Source: Juglans regia (lineage: Eukaryota > Streptophyta > Magnoliopsida > Fagales > Juglandaceae). Taken from it: DNA of 64,000 nt. The stretch lies in assembly GCF_001411555.2 (NCBI RefSeq), contig NC_049903.1:22163098-22227097 (forward strand), read 5' to 3'. This document shows, piece by piece, positions 32,677 through 44,521 of this stretch. Under the pieces are notes generated by a model. It was given only the letters and a program-made list of their open reading frames with translations. It was not told the origin of the DNA and did not search any database. Each line of letters begins with the position of its first letter. The first letter of the stretch is position 1. The position numbers and the translations under genes are program-made.

Positions 32677-33840
32677 ATGTGTGATAACATTATTAAAGAG
32701 ACCTGGAGAAATGGAACTAGTAGAAATAATATGGCAGAAGTAATGGCTATATCTCAGAATGTGGTCAGAAGCTGGAAATTTGGAATCATACAAGCTTTGG
32801 CAATGTTCAACACCAACTACACAAGGCCAAATAGAAACTTAAGTAGGTACAAGACAGGGACCCCAATTGTGTTAGAAGAGAAGAACATAATTTTGCAAGA
32901 GATGAGGTTCAAAAATGGCTAGAGAGAGAGGAGATCATGTAGAGGCAGAGATCAAAGGTGCAGTGGCTAAAGGAATGTACCACCTTCTATTATTTCGGGC
33001 TCTCAAAGTGCATTTGTTCTTGGACGTCTTATCACTGATAATGTACTAGTAGCCTATGAGTTTATCCATTATTTGAAGCATAAGAAGGTTGGGAAAAAAG
33101 GTTATATGTCTTGAAAGTTAGATATGAGCGAAGCCTATGATCGTGTAGAGTAATATTTTATAAAGACAGTCGTGAGTACCATGGGGTTTGAGGAGAAACT
33201 AATTGACATGATCAACTTGTGTGTTAGGTCTGTTTCCCCCTGAGAGGAATAAGGAAGTCTCAGGCATAAAAATTTGTAAAAGGGCCCCTCACATAAATCA
33301 TATGTTTTTTGTAGATGACAGTGTTATTTTTTGTAAAGCATATCTTGAGGAAAATAGAAAGGTTCAATTATTGTTGGATAAATATGAGAAGGCTTCAGGT
33401 CAGAAAATAAACAAGGATAAAACCTCTATAGGTTTTAGTAGGAATGTGAAATCTGAGGTGCCAGAAGAAATAATGCAATTGTGGGGAGTCAATAGTGCTC
33501 AACAGTACGAGAAATATTTAGGTTTACCTCCTGTTATAGGTAGATCAAAATCTAAAGCTTTTTTAGAAATAAAACACAAAGTTAGGCAAAAGTTGCAAGT
33601 TGGAAAGAACAAATGCTATCTCAAGGTGGGAAAGAAGTTCTTATAAAGGTAGTAGCTCTCTCAATCCCGATATACTCTATGAGTTGTTTTTTACTACCTG
33701 GTACTTTATGTTCAGAATTGGAATCGATGAAGGCAAAATTTTGGTGGGGTCAAAAAAATAATGAAAGAAAGATTTACTGGATTAGTTGTATGAAAATGTG
33801 TGAACCTAAGTTTAAAGGGGGCTTAGACTATAAAGACTAG
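32677..33840 (+). pseudogene. Second LINE, reverse transcriptase region
   Basis: The RT is scattered over several frames. Between 32930 and 33220, read through stops, ALKVRYERSLxSCRVE-like traces of the DMSKAYDRVEW block are visible. The frame at 33221-33646 contains HINHMFFVDDSVIF, with the catalytic pair as FVDD, then KYEKASGQKINKDKTSIGF and EKYLGLPPVIGRSK. The frame at 33613-33840 continues with LSQGGKEVLIKVVALSIPIY and FWWGQKNNERKIYW. A deletion between the DRVEW block and FVDD has removed the QGDPLSPYLF segment. Inactive. Confidence 0.8.
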
Positions 33841-35330
33841 AGAGTTTTCAACTTAGCCTTGTTAGCCAAGCAAGAGTGGAGGATTTTGCAAGAGGAGGGT
33901 ACCGTGCTGCACATAATTTATAAGGCTAGATAATTTCCCAAATGGTCAGTTCTTGAAAGCTGGATTGGGAAATAATCCTTCATATACATGGAGAGGAATT
34001 TGGAAAGCAAAAAGTGTCTAATTCATGGTTGTAGATGGATGATAGGTAATGGCAAGACTGCAAAACTTTGGAGGGACCATTGTATCTCGGGCCATCAATC
34101 TTTACAACTGGATAGCGTAGACATAAGGGGTAAGAATAGAGAAGACACAGTGGCTAGCATTATTGACATAAATACAATATGGTGGCATGTGGAGAAGATA
34201 AGAGCTCTATTCAATCCAAATGTAGCAGTAGAAATTCTAAAAATCATGATTTGTCCTAGAAAGCAGCCTAATAAGTGGACATGGACACATGAGAAGAATG
34301 GCACATTCAGTGTTAGGAGTGCTTACAGATTAATCAAAGAGAAGTTTAGTAGCGGCTCAGGTGCATGTTCAAATGCTAGAAGACAACATGCTCTATGGAA
34401 GGCTCCTTGGAAGAGGAAAGTCCCTGATAAAGTAAAGGTGTTTGCTTCGAAAGCTTGCAAAGAAGGGCTACTTTCTAAACATAATCTGCAAAAGAAGAAT
34501 GTGACTACTAAAGGGACATGTTGTTTCTGCAATGAAAGGTTAGAAGATCTTCCATATGCATTATTCTATTGTCCCAAAATTAGAGATTATTGGGATAGAT
34601 ATGTGCCTATTATGGAAAAGATTAAAAGATATATGAATGTAATGGATGTAGCAATGAAAGTGAAAGAAGAAGGTAAAGCAGGTGACCTGACTATACTATT
34701 TTCAATCGCGTGGGGTTTTTGGTTTAGAAGAAACAAGATGGTGACAAAGATTGCATTGAACCAAGACAAGTGATTGAACATGCTCTATCATTATAGAGGT
34801 TGTTTACAGACATCAGGTATTTTCCTAACACCAAGACAAAGGATTACTATTGTTGGAAACCTCCACCTCTAGGTTAATTAAAGCTAAAGGTTGGGGCAAT
34901 ATTTTGTGACCTACATAGAGCTGGAGTTGGTGCTATTCTCAGAGATAATAAGGGAGACATTATTATGGCTGCTTGTAAGGTGGAAAACGAAGTTGCCGAT
35001 CTAGAATCTATTGAGTTACTAGCAATTCTTAGAGGTTTACAACTTTGTGCTAATATAGGTATCCACAAGCTAATAATTAAAAGTGATTGTTTGTTGATTG
35101 TGAAAGAGCTTCAACAGGAAGCAGAATCAACTATGTTGGATAACCTGTTGAGTAAAACCAAAAAAATCCAAATATTGTTTGGTGAGTGTCAAGTTTAGCA
35201 TGTCAATAGAACAATAAATGTGGTAGCACATAGGCTTGTCCGATGTACTTAGAATGTTGAAAGTTTAGAAATGTGGTGAGATTGTTTTCCAGACTTTATT
35301 TCATAAGCTATTTGATTTGATAAATGTCTG
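33841..35330 (+). pseudogene. Second LINE, zf-RVT and RNase H
   Basis: The 261-residue frame at 33988-34773 carries the GCRWMIGNGKTAKLWRDHC stretch, then WTWTHEKNGTFSVRSAYRL. The zf-RVT part follows (HALWKAPWKRKVPDKVKVFA, TCCFCNERLEDLPYALFYC). RNase H follows after stops: AGVGAILRDNKGDIIMAAC and ESIELLAILRGLQLC with the catalytic glutamate, then LIIKSDCLLIV retaining an aspartate (34920-35198). Several stops interrupt the end (VVAHRL, DCFPDFIS). It is better preserved than the RT part but still a pseudogene. Confidence 0.8.
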
Positions 35331-35485
35331 TAATATTTTTGTTATCAATGATAATTTGTTTTCCTATAAAAAAAGAAAAAGAAAAAGAAAAACTTTCATT
35401 TTAGGCTTTCATAGTGGTGGGAGCAACATGATTATGCACAGGTAAAAATAAACTGAAATAACCAGCTATATTTTATATATATATA

Positions 35486-36797
35486 CTAGGTCTGAAGCAC
35501 GTGCAAAGCATGTTTGCCTAGTTAGGTTAAACAGGTTTTTTACCCAAATAATTTGGTTTAAGAAAAAAAAAACTTAATTAACGAATAATTTAATGCATAG
35601 AGAAAAAAGAAGAAGCAAACTTTAGCAAATATTTTTGGATAATGATAGGTCCCGTAAGTATAATAATTACATATTTGGATAAATTAGAAAACAAAAAGAT
35701 TAGTTCAAAATTAAAGTCAAGATACATTAGAATAACATAGACAAACAAAAATAGCATCATTACCACCACAATAAGTACTACCACCACACTCAAAGAACGC
35801 ATAACCGAGATTTTAACATCCAAGCATAAAGTAATTAAATAAATATACAAAGTAATTACAATCTGTTCATAAAGTAATGGGGGAGTTCGGCCATGGCTTA
35901 TCGAGAGGAAAGCCGCTTGAGTGACACACAGTACTCTGTGGCAGCTTCCGTGTAGGTGGAGGCGACGCAAGGCGCAACACCTAGTGAGAGGTCGACGAAG
36001 GGGAGCACGATGGGGGACTTGAGCAAAAACTTGCTTTGTTTTTTAGAAGCAAAACAAAGGTGGTTTTTGGGTGTTAAAGGGAGGCTATGGCTGGGTTTCA
36101 GACTGGTAGGATAGTGTTGTGGCGGCTGTGTGAAGGCTATATTCCCACTCCCGAAACAGAGCAAACCATCGCTTACCAGTTCCATCATAGCCTTCACGTC
36201 GAGATTGGCCTCCGTTGATTTCAAACTTGTAGGCCGACGTTCTTAGCCGAGCTTAGAAGTACCATAAACTCAACCTTCGTTGCGCGGTGGCGCTTCTTCC
36301 TTCATTGGGTAAGTTTTGGCCACCCAAAGCATTTCTGTGTGTGTGTGTGTGTGCGCGCGCGCACACTCTCTCACTCATCACTCACTTTCTCTCTGTTGTT
36401 CAGCCACTTGCCACTATCACTCATCTCCATCGCACGCCTCTCATGGTCTCACGATGAGTTCCCTCTCTCCCTCACGCCGTACTTTCTTCCTTCCCATAAC
36501 CTCTCTCTCTTTCATTAGTTGGTCTCTCTCTCTCTCTCTCAGTATTCAACCGCCACCTCGCTGACGTAATCTTCTCCACCTCCCAGTTCTTCGCACCACT
36601 CCTCCACTCTCGTTGAGTATGGACGTCTTCGTTGCATGGTTGGTCTTGGTAATGGGTGCACTTGAAGGGTAAGTAATGGACTTAGTTACAAGTAACAGAC
36701 TTAATTACAATATAAACGTGAAAACAAGAAAACTTAACGGAAAAACAAGAAAAAATTATTGTAGCAGTTAGATAGTTACTTATTATAATAAAGTAGA
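35486..36797 (-). mobile_element. Candidate non-autonomous Helitron
   Basis: On the minus strand the right end reads GCATGCTTTGCACGTGC-like (GCAAACATGC TTT GCACGTGC), an imperfect hairpin. TTCAGAC and CTAG follow, with T as the next base, the arrangement expected at a Helitron 3' terminus. The proposed 5' end begins TCTACTTTATTATAATAAG at 36797, preceded by A, as for Helitron insertion between A and T. No Rep/helicase coding is present, so it would be non-autonomous. Interior 35880-36600 is GC-richer than its surroundings and could be captured sequence. The hairpin is imperfect and an alternative 5' end lies near 36826. Confidence 0.35.
36336..36364. repeat. (TG)n(CG)n microsatellite
   Basis: Alternating TG runs into CG repeats, then CTCT-rich sequence. 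A low-complexity open frame across it (36316-36564) is not a gene. Confidence 0.9.
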
Positions 36798-38091
36798 TAT
36801 ATATATATATATATATATTTATAGAAGGCATTAATATCTCATTTACACCTTAAGTATGCACAATCAGCCAAATTAGCAGAAGAATTTGCATAATCATTAA
36901 TCTCCCTAAAGACAGGACCGAAATGAGCAGCTAAGCTACTTAATTAGCACCTCCATACCGGAATAAGCTAGGTCTAGATGAAGCTTCCCAGTACACTCAG
37001 CCAGACAATAAGTACCTAGCTAAGAATCATATTCGTAGTTATTGAAGTTGATACAATATCTCAAACCATCCAAATAGCCTGATCAAGTTGTGCCCCATAT
37101 TAATTACATCCCAAACCTAATGTGATGAAAATAGAGCAAATTAAGAAAACACCACCAGATCATTTCTAATTATTCCTCCAACACTGCGTATTTCCTAATG
37201 AATCAGCGTAAATATTTAATTTCACTCTTCTTATAATATCTCATATCAAGTTATATATATAGGAAACTGTTGAATGAGATTTCATGTTGTTTGAAAGAGG
37301 GAAGTTCAAGCCGCCCTTTATAATAATTAATTCTAGATTGTTCCAATTATAACCTTGACTAATAGAATATAGGCCCAAATATGGTTTACCATTAACCGTG
37401 AAACACCTATAATGAAATGGTGTGATGAGTACTTCTAACTTGCTATAAGCCTTTTATTCACCCGGATGTCTTCAAATTAAGTACCATATATAACCACCTA
37501 TGATGAAATGGTGTGATGAGGACCAGCTTATTGATATACATGTTATCCACCCGAGAAGAGAATATAAGAGAGTGTGACTATCTATACGAAGCTAGAGGCA
37601 AACCTAACTACTAAATAAGAATCCAACCAAATTACTTTCAGAGCATCACCCCACTTCTTAACATTGTTTACGGTCAGAGACATCACTTTGCCAAAATAAA
37701 TTCAACATTATTATTCTGTATATATACTTTATATATACTTTCCTGGCCCTACAAGTCCATTTTCATTCAAAAACCACATTTTCTAATTCCAAAGACACCT
37801 ACTGATGATAGAGGTGACCAGAAAACCAACTACTAAACCATCTAATTAGGAACTTCCTTTTGCTCTTGGAACCTGCACAAAGAAACTTCCTGAAACCAAG
37901 ACAAACTAAGACAAACTTTCTGTACATTTCAATGCAAAGAAAAAACTCCCTACATGGACTGCCAATTGCTAACTCACCTGTAATTCTTAGAACATGGTCG
38001 ATTAGTTCCACATGCCATCATATAGCAATTACATTTAGAAGCCAAAAGAACAGTTAGCTAGTTTATGTATATTAATTCCTTAAAAGAAAGA
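36798..38091. other. No gene recognised; (TA)n at its start
   Basis: AT-rich intergenic DNA left of copy D, with a TA microsatellite at about 36798-36820. The short open frames near 37800-38050 show no domain. Confidence 0.5.
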
Positions 38092-38096
38092 TTATC

Positions 38097-38970
38097 TGAT
38101 GGGACCTAAAGAGGGCCTAGTCGTAAAGATCTTTTGTAAGTTCCAGATGGGTCAATCACAAGATCAAGAGCCAAGAAGATCAATGAGGCGATACAATCCA
38201 CTTGGGACGAGTCTAGCAAGAGCCCAACATTCAAGATGGGCTTGAAGGATGAAGATTCAGTTTTGATTCATTTGATACAAGCTATGGAAGATGGCAACAA
38301 CATGACTTAAAGGCTTTGAGCACTTGAAGGCTTTCAACTTGTTTAATTTATTTAAATTTTATTAGTTTAGAATAATTAGATTTATTATGAGAAGGACTTA
38401 AGGGGGCACCTATTCAAGGGCATGTTAGGAAAGTTATTATTTCTTATGAACTAGGGTTTTTGGGAAGGCCTTGTATTTTGGCCAAGGGCTTATTTGGAAA
38501 GTTACTTTTTAGGAACTAAGGTTTTGAAAAGGTTACTGTAGCGAGTTACTATAGCGCCGTACTGTAGCTGCGGCACTATTCACTCAGGGGTATTATTTGG
38601 AAGATTGGGCATTATTTTGGCTAGGGTTTTAATTTAGTTTTGCTTTAAATACTCTTTGTTGTCTCATGTTAAGATGTTTATGAAATTTGATAAATTTATT
38701 TATTGTGAGTTGAGTTTTACTCCTCTTGTTCTAAATTGAACTTTTGAACTTATCAAAGGTAAATCACAACCTCTGTGGCGTTTCTCATTTTTAATCTAGG
38801 TTTTTGATATGAGTTCTTCAACGGGTCTAGATTTTAATATAATCTAGTTTTTTTAAACGAGTTCTCATCGGGTCTAGATTCTCCATCCATTGACTTGATT
38901 TTGGCTTTCTTGGGTGAGTTTTCAAATTGACTGTGGGTTCAAGGGATTCTATTCCTGCGGGTTTATATCA
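38097..38970 (+). repeat. 5' LTR of CRM-like copy D
   Basis: TGATGGGACC to GGGTTTATATCA. Its first 210 bp still read as the pol C-terminal tail (VPDGSITRSRAKKINEAIQS), because that coding sequence lies in U3 and is copied to both LTRs. Confidence 0.9.
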
Positions 38971-38992
38971 TTTGATATCAGAGCTAGGTTTC
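38971..38992 (+). other. Primer-binding site of copy D
   Basis: TTTGATATCAGAGCTAGG follows the LTR directly. TGATATCAGAGC is one base from the initiator Met-tRNA type TGGTATCAGAGC. Confidence 0.8.
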
Positions 38993-39804
38993 CAATCAGG
39001 TCTGATTTTATCTTTTAATTCTTGCATCTTTAAATTTAATTCTAGAGCTTCATTTTTCTAGGGTTGCAAAAAAACAAAAAGTAGGCTGCCAAAATTCTTA
39101 GGATTTTTGGTTTGGTAGAAATTTGCATCACTTAGGGTTTCAAAATTCTAGGGTTCCTTGCATCTCTAAGTTTGTCAATTGCTTGGAGTGCCGTTCTATT
39201 GATTCTCTTCTACTTCATTCTCAATGCTTGTGTGCTTGAATTCAATTGCTTATTTTCACAATTGAATATTGCTATTTGTGATTGAATTGGAGAAAAGAAG
39301 AGAAAATAAAAGAAAGGAAAAGAAAAGGAAAGAAAAGAAAGGAAAAGAAAAGAAAAGAGAAGAAAATTCAAAAAAAAAAGAAAAAAAAAAAGAGGAAAAA
39401 AAAGGTAGTATATTCAAAGGTTGCTACTACAAAGAAGAGAAAGAAAGAAATTTGTTGATTGAACCTTATCATCAAAGGAGCTGCATACATCATTAAAGTT
39501 TGTATCTTATCTTCTTGTTACTCTTTCATTCATATAACTTCCTTGATTCTCTCGTGTTGTTTTTATTTCTTTCGTGTTTCTCTTGTACTTGTTTTCTTGG
39601 ACCTAATTACTAGTTGGGATAAATCAAGGTTGCATTGTCTTGATTGAGTTTAATTAGTTCTTAAAGAACTTGAGTGGGAAAACTCTTGAGGTAAAAGATA
39701 AGAGAGTGTGAGACTATTATCGGGGAAAAAAATCAATTAAGAGTGAAACACGAGTGAAATGCCATTATTCGAGTGTAAACACATAAGGGAGTGACTCATC
39801 ACCG
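38993..39804 (+). other. Copy D 5' leader
   Basis: Untranslated leader. It includes an A/G-only run at about 39290-39405 whose short open frame (39269-39496) is low complexity, not a gene. It corresponds to the leader of copy B on the other strand. Confidence 0.7.
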
Positions 39805-40227
39805 ATGGGGATGGCAGATAACTCATCATTTGTGTTGCAAGCTATGTAACAACAGTTTAAGCGGTTGAACTTGGTGTTGGGTGAAGTGAGGGATATGATG
39901 GTTCATCAAGATGCGGTAATTAGAAATCTACATGGCAAGAGAGATAAGAGGCGACGTCAGTCTAGTGTTGAAAATGGGTATGAGAAAGAAGAGTATGGTG
40001 ATTCTCTTGGTACTAGGCGTGCACTCAATACACAAATTAAGATGGATGATACAGAGCAGCAGAGTGAGAACATTTTTCATACTAGATGCCACATCAACAA
40101 CAAGGTATGTAGTATGATCATTGATTTGAGGAGTTGTATTAGTTTGGGTAGCACCACTTTAGTGGAGAAATTGAATTTACCTACCTTCAAACACCTTAGA
40201 CCATATAAGTTGCAGCAGTTGAGTGAT
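39805..40227 (+). pseudogene. Copy D shortened Gag-protease
   Basis: The frame starts MGMADNSSFVLQAM at 39805, the Gag N-terminus also seen in copy B, and meets a stop within 15 codons. It resumes LNLVLGEVRDMMVHQDAVIR. After EKEEYGD it jumps to the pre-protease stretch (RRALNTQIKMDDTEQQSENI), so the Gag core and zinc knuckle are deleted. The protease active site reads IIDLRSC where copy C has IIDGGSC. The frame is cut at TYKLQQLSD by element H; the remaining protease continues after 47393. Confidence 0.8.
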
Positions 40228-40271
40228 ACTAGCAAATTTCGAGGACGAAATTTTTCTTAAGGGGGGGAGAA
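40223..40271 (+). repeat. Extra partial copy of H interior upstream of its 5' LTR
   Basis: From GTGATACTAG to AGGGGGGGAGAA these 49 bases duplicate the 3' end of H's interior (44473-44521), polypurine tract included. A normal insertion would have host DNA here. Confidence 0.9.
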
Positions 40272-40544
40272 TGTAACACCCAGACCCAAAATTTGTACAG
40301 ATGGACTGTGATTTTTTTTTTAATTTATTTGGAGATCTATGCCGTTTATTTATTATTATTATTTTTATTCTCCCCGCTTGTTTTATTTATTTTTTTCGTT
40401 TCCGTCTCTTTCCGTTTATATTATTTTTTCGCACGGCTTATATTTATTTTTTCCGTCGCACAGCATGCATACACACATGCTTTCGTTCACGGCATGCATG
40501 CACACACACACACGTCTCTCTCGACTCTCTAGGGTTTCACCTCA

Positions 40545-40558
40545 CATATATATAGATG
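40545..40558 (+). promoter_or_regulatory. Putative TATA box of H 5' LTR
   Basis: CATATATATAGATG lies about 275 bp into the LTR, immediately before the GC-rich leader. The 3' LTR has the same element at about 44807-44820. Prediction from sequence only. Confidence 0.45.
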
Positions 40559-42227
40559 ATTATGTTTTTCCCAAGCACTGAGATTTTACCCAACACTGCC
40601 GCCGCTAGAAACTCCTCCCCACGCAAACGGCAACCCGATCTCTGCACCTATCAGCCATCCCCGTAGCCGTCCAACACCCTCACGGAAGCCCAAACCCGTT
40701 CGTCACCACTGCTGCCCGGTTCGTCCTCCCCCAACCTCCATCTCCACGTAGAACCGACGCCAGAACAACCCTCGGAAAACACTTTCGACAGCCACGGGAA
40801 ACAGCAACCCCTGCTTTTACCGAATTAAAATCCTCTGTTTTTCCTCTCAAAAACAGAGCAGCACCTTTTATACGGTTAGTCACCACCGTACGTCGGGGAA
40901 ACTATCGGACCAGCCGCAGAATCCGCCGGTTGTCACTTTTCCGTCAGCCTCGAGCCGCCTCAGTCCCGCCCTGTCCCTCGTGGTGAGTACCTCCCTCGGT
41001 TACTCCCTCATCTCTCTCCGTCTCTCTCTCTCGCTCACCTCTCCCTCTCGTTCACTCGTGCGCAGCCCAGCTAGACAGAGTCTCCGCCGCACTCCCATTC
41101 TTCTGTCGCGCCACCTCAATCCCTCCAGCCAGCCCCGTCGCTCCTCACCCTTCCGCGTGTGCCTCGGTTTGCCTTGGGTAAGTTGCTGCCGCCGCATACT
41201 GGGTGTCAATCCCGTATGTGTTTGCCTAGTTATTATACGTACTAAGTATATATGATATTTATGAACAGTTGTAACCTTATATATATATATATGGAAAATT
41301 CCTAGAGTTTTGTTTTCGGGTGAGAGGTTTATTTTTGGGGTTATGTTTAAATGGGTTATTTTTTTTAGTAAATGGTCTCGGTTTATTTTTTATTTAAGAA
41401 AGTACATGATTTTCATAATGATATTAAGAAAGATTTATTTTAAGAGTAAATATTATTGGTGTGATGTTACTGTTACATTTTAGATATGTTTAGTCTATTT
41501 AAAAATAGTTATGGTTTATTTTAAAATATTGTGGGATAATTATATTATCTAGTTTTGAACTTTATAAGTGTTTTCATTAATAAATAAGTTAGATTTTTTT
41601 AAAATGTTTTTAGTCAAAGTTATCAATTGGACAGTGGCGATTTTAGAAAAAGATGATAAATTTTAAGGTTATGAAATTTTAGGTTTTGAGGAATTAAGTA
41701 GGTTATTTTAGAAATTTAGGATCAAATATCGAAATAAGTGGTTGATTGGAAATTTACGGGAATTACTTGATTATTTGATAGGTGACGATTGTTAATTGTT
41801 CGACATTTTGAGGAAAAATTCTGAAAAGCTAAGAAGTCCAGGTAAGCGGGGTTCCTATGCTAGACTTTGCATTAAAATAAAATTAACTGAAGTCTTTTTT
41901 TGAAAAATGTGCATGTTTTGGTTATGAAAAGAAATCTGGAAACAACCTCAGATAATTGTTCTGCATTACTCATGAGATTCTGTTTAAGAAGAAAGTATTT
42001 TCTGTCATGACTGGTGTAGACATGAGCTTATTTTTGACATTTTGTTTCTGAACTTTGAAAATGAGAGCGAATATGAAATTTGTGCATTAATTATGTTGTG
42101 ATATGATTTTGTTCTGTTCCGAAGATTTTTGTTCAGTACTCTGTTTGGATAAGACGTGATTTCTGAAAACCTTTGGCATGACTCTCTGATTCTGAATTTG
42201 ATTATGTTTCCGTTCTGTTCAGTTACG

Positions 42228-42425
42228 GCCCAGCCACGGGTAATAATAGTAGATATGGCCCAACCACGGGTAATAATAGTGGATACGGCCCAACCACGGG
42301 TTATAATAGTGGATACGGCCCAACCACGGGTAATAATAGTGGATACGGCCCAACCACGGGTTATAATAGTGGATACGGCCCAACCACGGGTAATAATAGT
42401 GGATACGGCCCTGCCACGGGTTAGA
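42228..42425. repeat. 30-bp minisatellite in H 5' LTR
   Basis: About seven units of GGCCCAACCACGGGT(A/T)ATAA followed by TAGTGGATAC, period 30 bp, alternating between GGTAATAATAG and GGTTATAATAG forms. The unit length being a multiple of three leaves long open frames in several phases. Confidence 0.95.
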
Positions 42426-43130
42426 GTAGTGGTCTCTGTTTGAGTGCACACCTTGGTGACAGAGTGTTTTATGTTCTGCTTGGCTATCCGCAGATGCACA
42501 ACCCTACCACGGGGGTTATACATGGCCTCTGTTCTGATATGATGTTCTGATGATGACGATGATCATTTATGCTATGCCAAAGAATATTTTGAAGGAAATT
42601 ATTTCTAAATCTTCGCTCTGATATTTTGATAACGTGTTCTGCATCCGCACTCTGAAAATGAAAATGTTTTGTTCTGCATTCTGATTTCTGTAAATGCTCA
42701 TGTTTATACACTGGTATATGTTCTCTGCTTACTGAGTTGTTGATAACTCACCCCTTATCTCCATATATTTTTCAGATAATTTTGATGGTTCAGCTGGGGA
42801 GCAAGAGTAGAAAGTTTAGCAACGTGTGATGATTGTAGTGGAATAAGTGCCTGAGGGTACAAATGCTTATTTGAGGGTCGTAGTTAGTAAGCTGATTTAT
42901 TTTTCGGGTATTTGATTTGATGAGTTGAGGATGTGTTCGAGTTTTTGGAGAATTTCTAATTTAAGTTATTGGGGATTTCTTTATTGTCGCCATGGAGGAA
43001 CTTAGATTTTTGGTTGGATTAAGTGTATTAATATTTTATGGGATTTTTCTGGAGTTTATAGTTGTGTTATTTAAGTTAATTTTAAGTATTAAGAGCTAAC
43101 TCTCCGAACCTCTGGGAACGGGGCGTTACA

Positions 43131-44521
43131 GTTGGTATCAGAGACAGGTTTGAATTCTGCATACTATAAACCTTGGAGGTTTAGATTTCTGTGGGTTCAT
43201 AGAATGTAAAAATTTCAGTATAGGAACTTGAGGACTATAAGGACGATTATGTGGATATTTAAGGTTTTAGATTTTGTAAGACTTTATGATTGAGTTTTGA
43301 GATTTTGATGTTTTGGGATTTTTAGGTCCGACAAGCTAAATTTGTGGAATATAGGAGATAATATTTAAGGTTTAGATTTTGAAGTTTAGATTCCAAGATG
43401 TAAGACAGTTTTAGAGCGATGTTGGGTTTACAATTATAGATGGTAGGAAGGATTATATGAGTTGATTAAAGATAGGGCTAGGAATGGTTAAAACAAGTTT
43501 AAGATTTCATTGATTTATTTATTTGTTTATTTTGCTTGTTTTTAAATATTTTAGCAGGTATTTATATTTTGTTTTTAACATATTTTGCTTTCTTTTTTTT
43601 TTTTCTTCCCCTAGAGTGAGTTCAAAACTTTGGAGATTTGAGATTCTTCAGATTTTATGGACTGAATATTTGGATGTTTGAGGTTTAGAGATAGTGCATA
43701 CTTTAAGAATGATTTTGAGGAGATTTAAGGTCGTATAATTCTGCAGGTTTCAAGATATGAGTTTTGATGATATATAAGGTTTTAACACTTGCGGACCTAT
43801 GGAATAAGATCCACGAAATCTGAGGTTTTAGATTTTGCATATTTTTTAAGGAAACACATTTTTATGGCATTTGAGATTTTAGTAGGCGTATTCTATGGAC
43901 TATAAGAAATATTTCTGACAGGTTTTAAGGTTTAGATTTCAGTGTGGAACGAGTTTTGATTAGGAATTGAAGATTTAGACTTGTGATATTGATGTATTAG
44001 AGTCTACATACATGTTGGGAGACTTTGCAAAAAAAAAACTAGTCAAAAAAAAAAAAAATGTATGGACTAGTTAAATGTGGAGGTTAGTTCTTTTCCGATG
44101 TATGTGTTTGAGATTCAATGTTTTAGGACTATAAGTTGTTACAGTGAGCAGCGGAAGCGTGGTTGTAATGATATAATAGTTTGAGAGTGTATTTCGTTAA
44201 TTATTGAGGTTTTATATTAGATGGAGATTTTGGAATTTATTAGTTGGTCTTTAATTGTATTATTGAGGTTTATATTCTAGACTTTAAAAGGCACTTTATG
44301 TGAATGTGTATGGCTAGAGAAATTATGGGAGAATACGATCGACAATATGGGAGGGTTAGAATTTGAAATATTAGGTTCGACAATTGCGGAATATTAATTA
44401 GGTTTGACATTATGATTAACGAATGGGTTAGGCATGGAATTATTGTAGCGGATAAATATTTAGGTCTTGTTTGTGATACTAGCAAATTTCGAGGACGAAA
44501 TTTTTCTTAAGGGGGGGAGAA
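43131..44521 (+). other. H interior: primer site, non-coding body, polypurine tract
   Basis: GTTGGTATCAGAGACAGG (43131-43148) is the primer site, one base from the Met-tRNA type. The body is AT-rich with A-runs near 44030-44060 and has no frame above about 70 codons. AAGGGGGGGAGAA (44509-44521) is the polypurine tract next to the 3' LTR. No Gag or Pol motif is present in any phase that I can see. Confidence 0.85.

Larger units (their letters stand above)
32660..35375 (+). mobile_element. Second L1-type LINE, 5'-truncated and decayed
   Basis: ORF2 pieces are in order: a linker or endonuclease tail, RT, zf-RVT region, RNase H, a short 3' UTR and an A-rich end (AAAAAAAGAAAAAGAAAAAG at about 35369). 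It is the same subfamily as the LINE at 7822-12997. The 5' boundary is approximate. I found no convincing target duplication. Confidence 0.8.
40272..43130 (+). repeat. 5' LTR of element H (2.86 kb)
   Basis: It contains a TATA-like CATATATATAGATG (40545-40558), a GC-rich C/T-biased leader (40560-41220) quite unlike the AT-rich rest, and a seven-unit minisatellite (42228-42425). Differences from the 3' LTR are a handful of substitutions plus length changes in homopolymer and dinucleotide runs. Open frames inside it (40980-41255 plus; 42005-42523 minus) are by-products of these features. Confidence 0.9.

Noticed and set aside
32640..35420. TTTTAGG near 32663 and 35398 as a target duplication of the second LINE
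   Set aside because: Only seven bases match in AT-rich sequence and the alignment to the LINE ends is poor.
35898..36224. 108-codon minus-strand frame in the candidate Helitron
   Set aside because: No domain recognised, no splice or partner exon evidence. Noted only as possible captured sequence.
39269..39496. Lys/Glu-rich 75-codon frame
   Set aside because: Translation of an A/G-only run in the untranslated leader of copy D.
40980..41255. 91-codon frame in the GC-rich leader of element H (duplicated at 45242-45517)
   Set aside because: Ser/Arg/Leu-rich low-complexity product with no domain. It is duplicated only because it sits in both LTRs.
42228..42425. Regular 30-bp repeats that could suggest a CRISPR-like array
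   Set aside because: There are no unique spacers, the units are contiguous, and it lies in a plant retrotransposon LTR. It is a minisatellite.
42005..42523. 172-codon minus-strand frame with repeated STIITRGWAV units (also 46268-46786)
   Set aside because: It is produced by the 30-bp LTR minisatellite, whose unit length is a multiple of three. It lies within a non-coding LTR and other phases are equally open.
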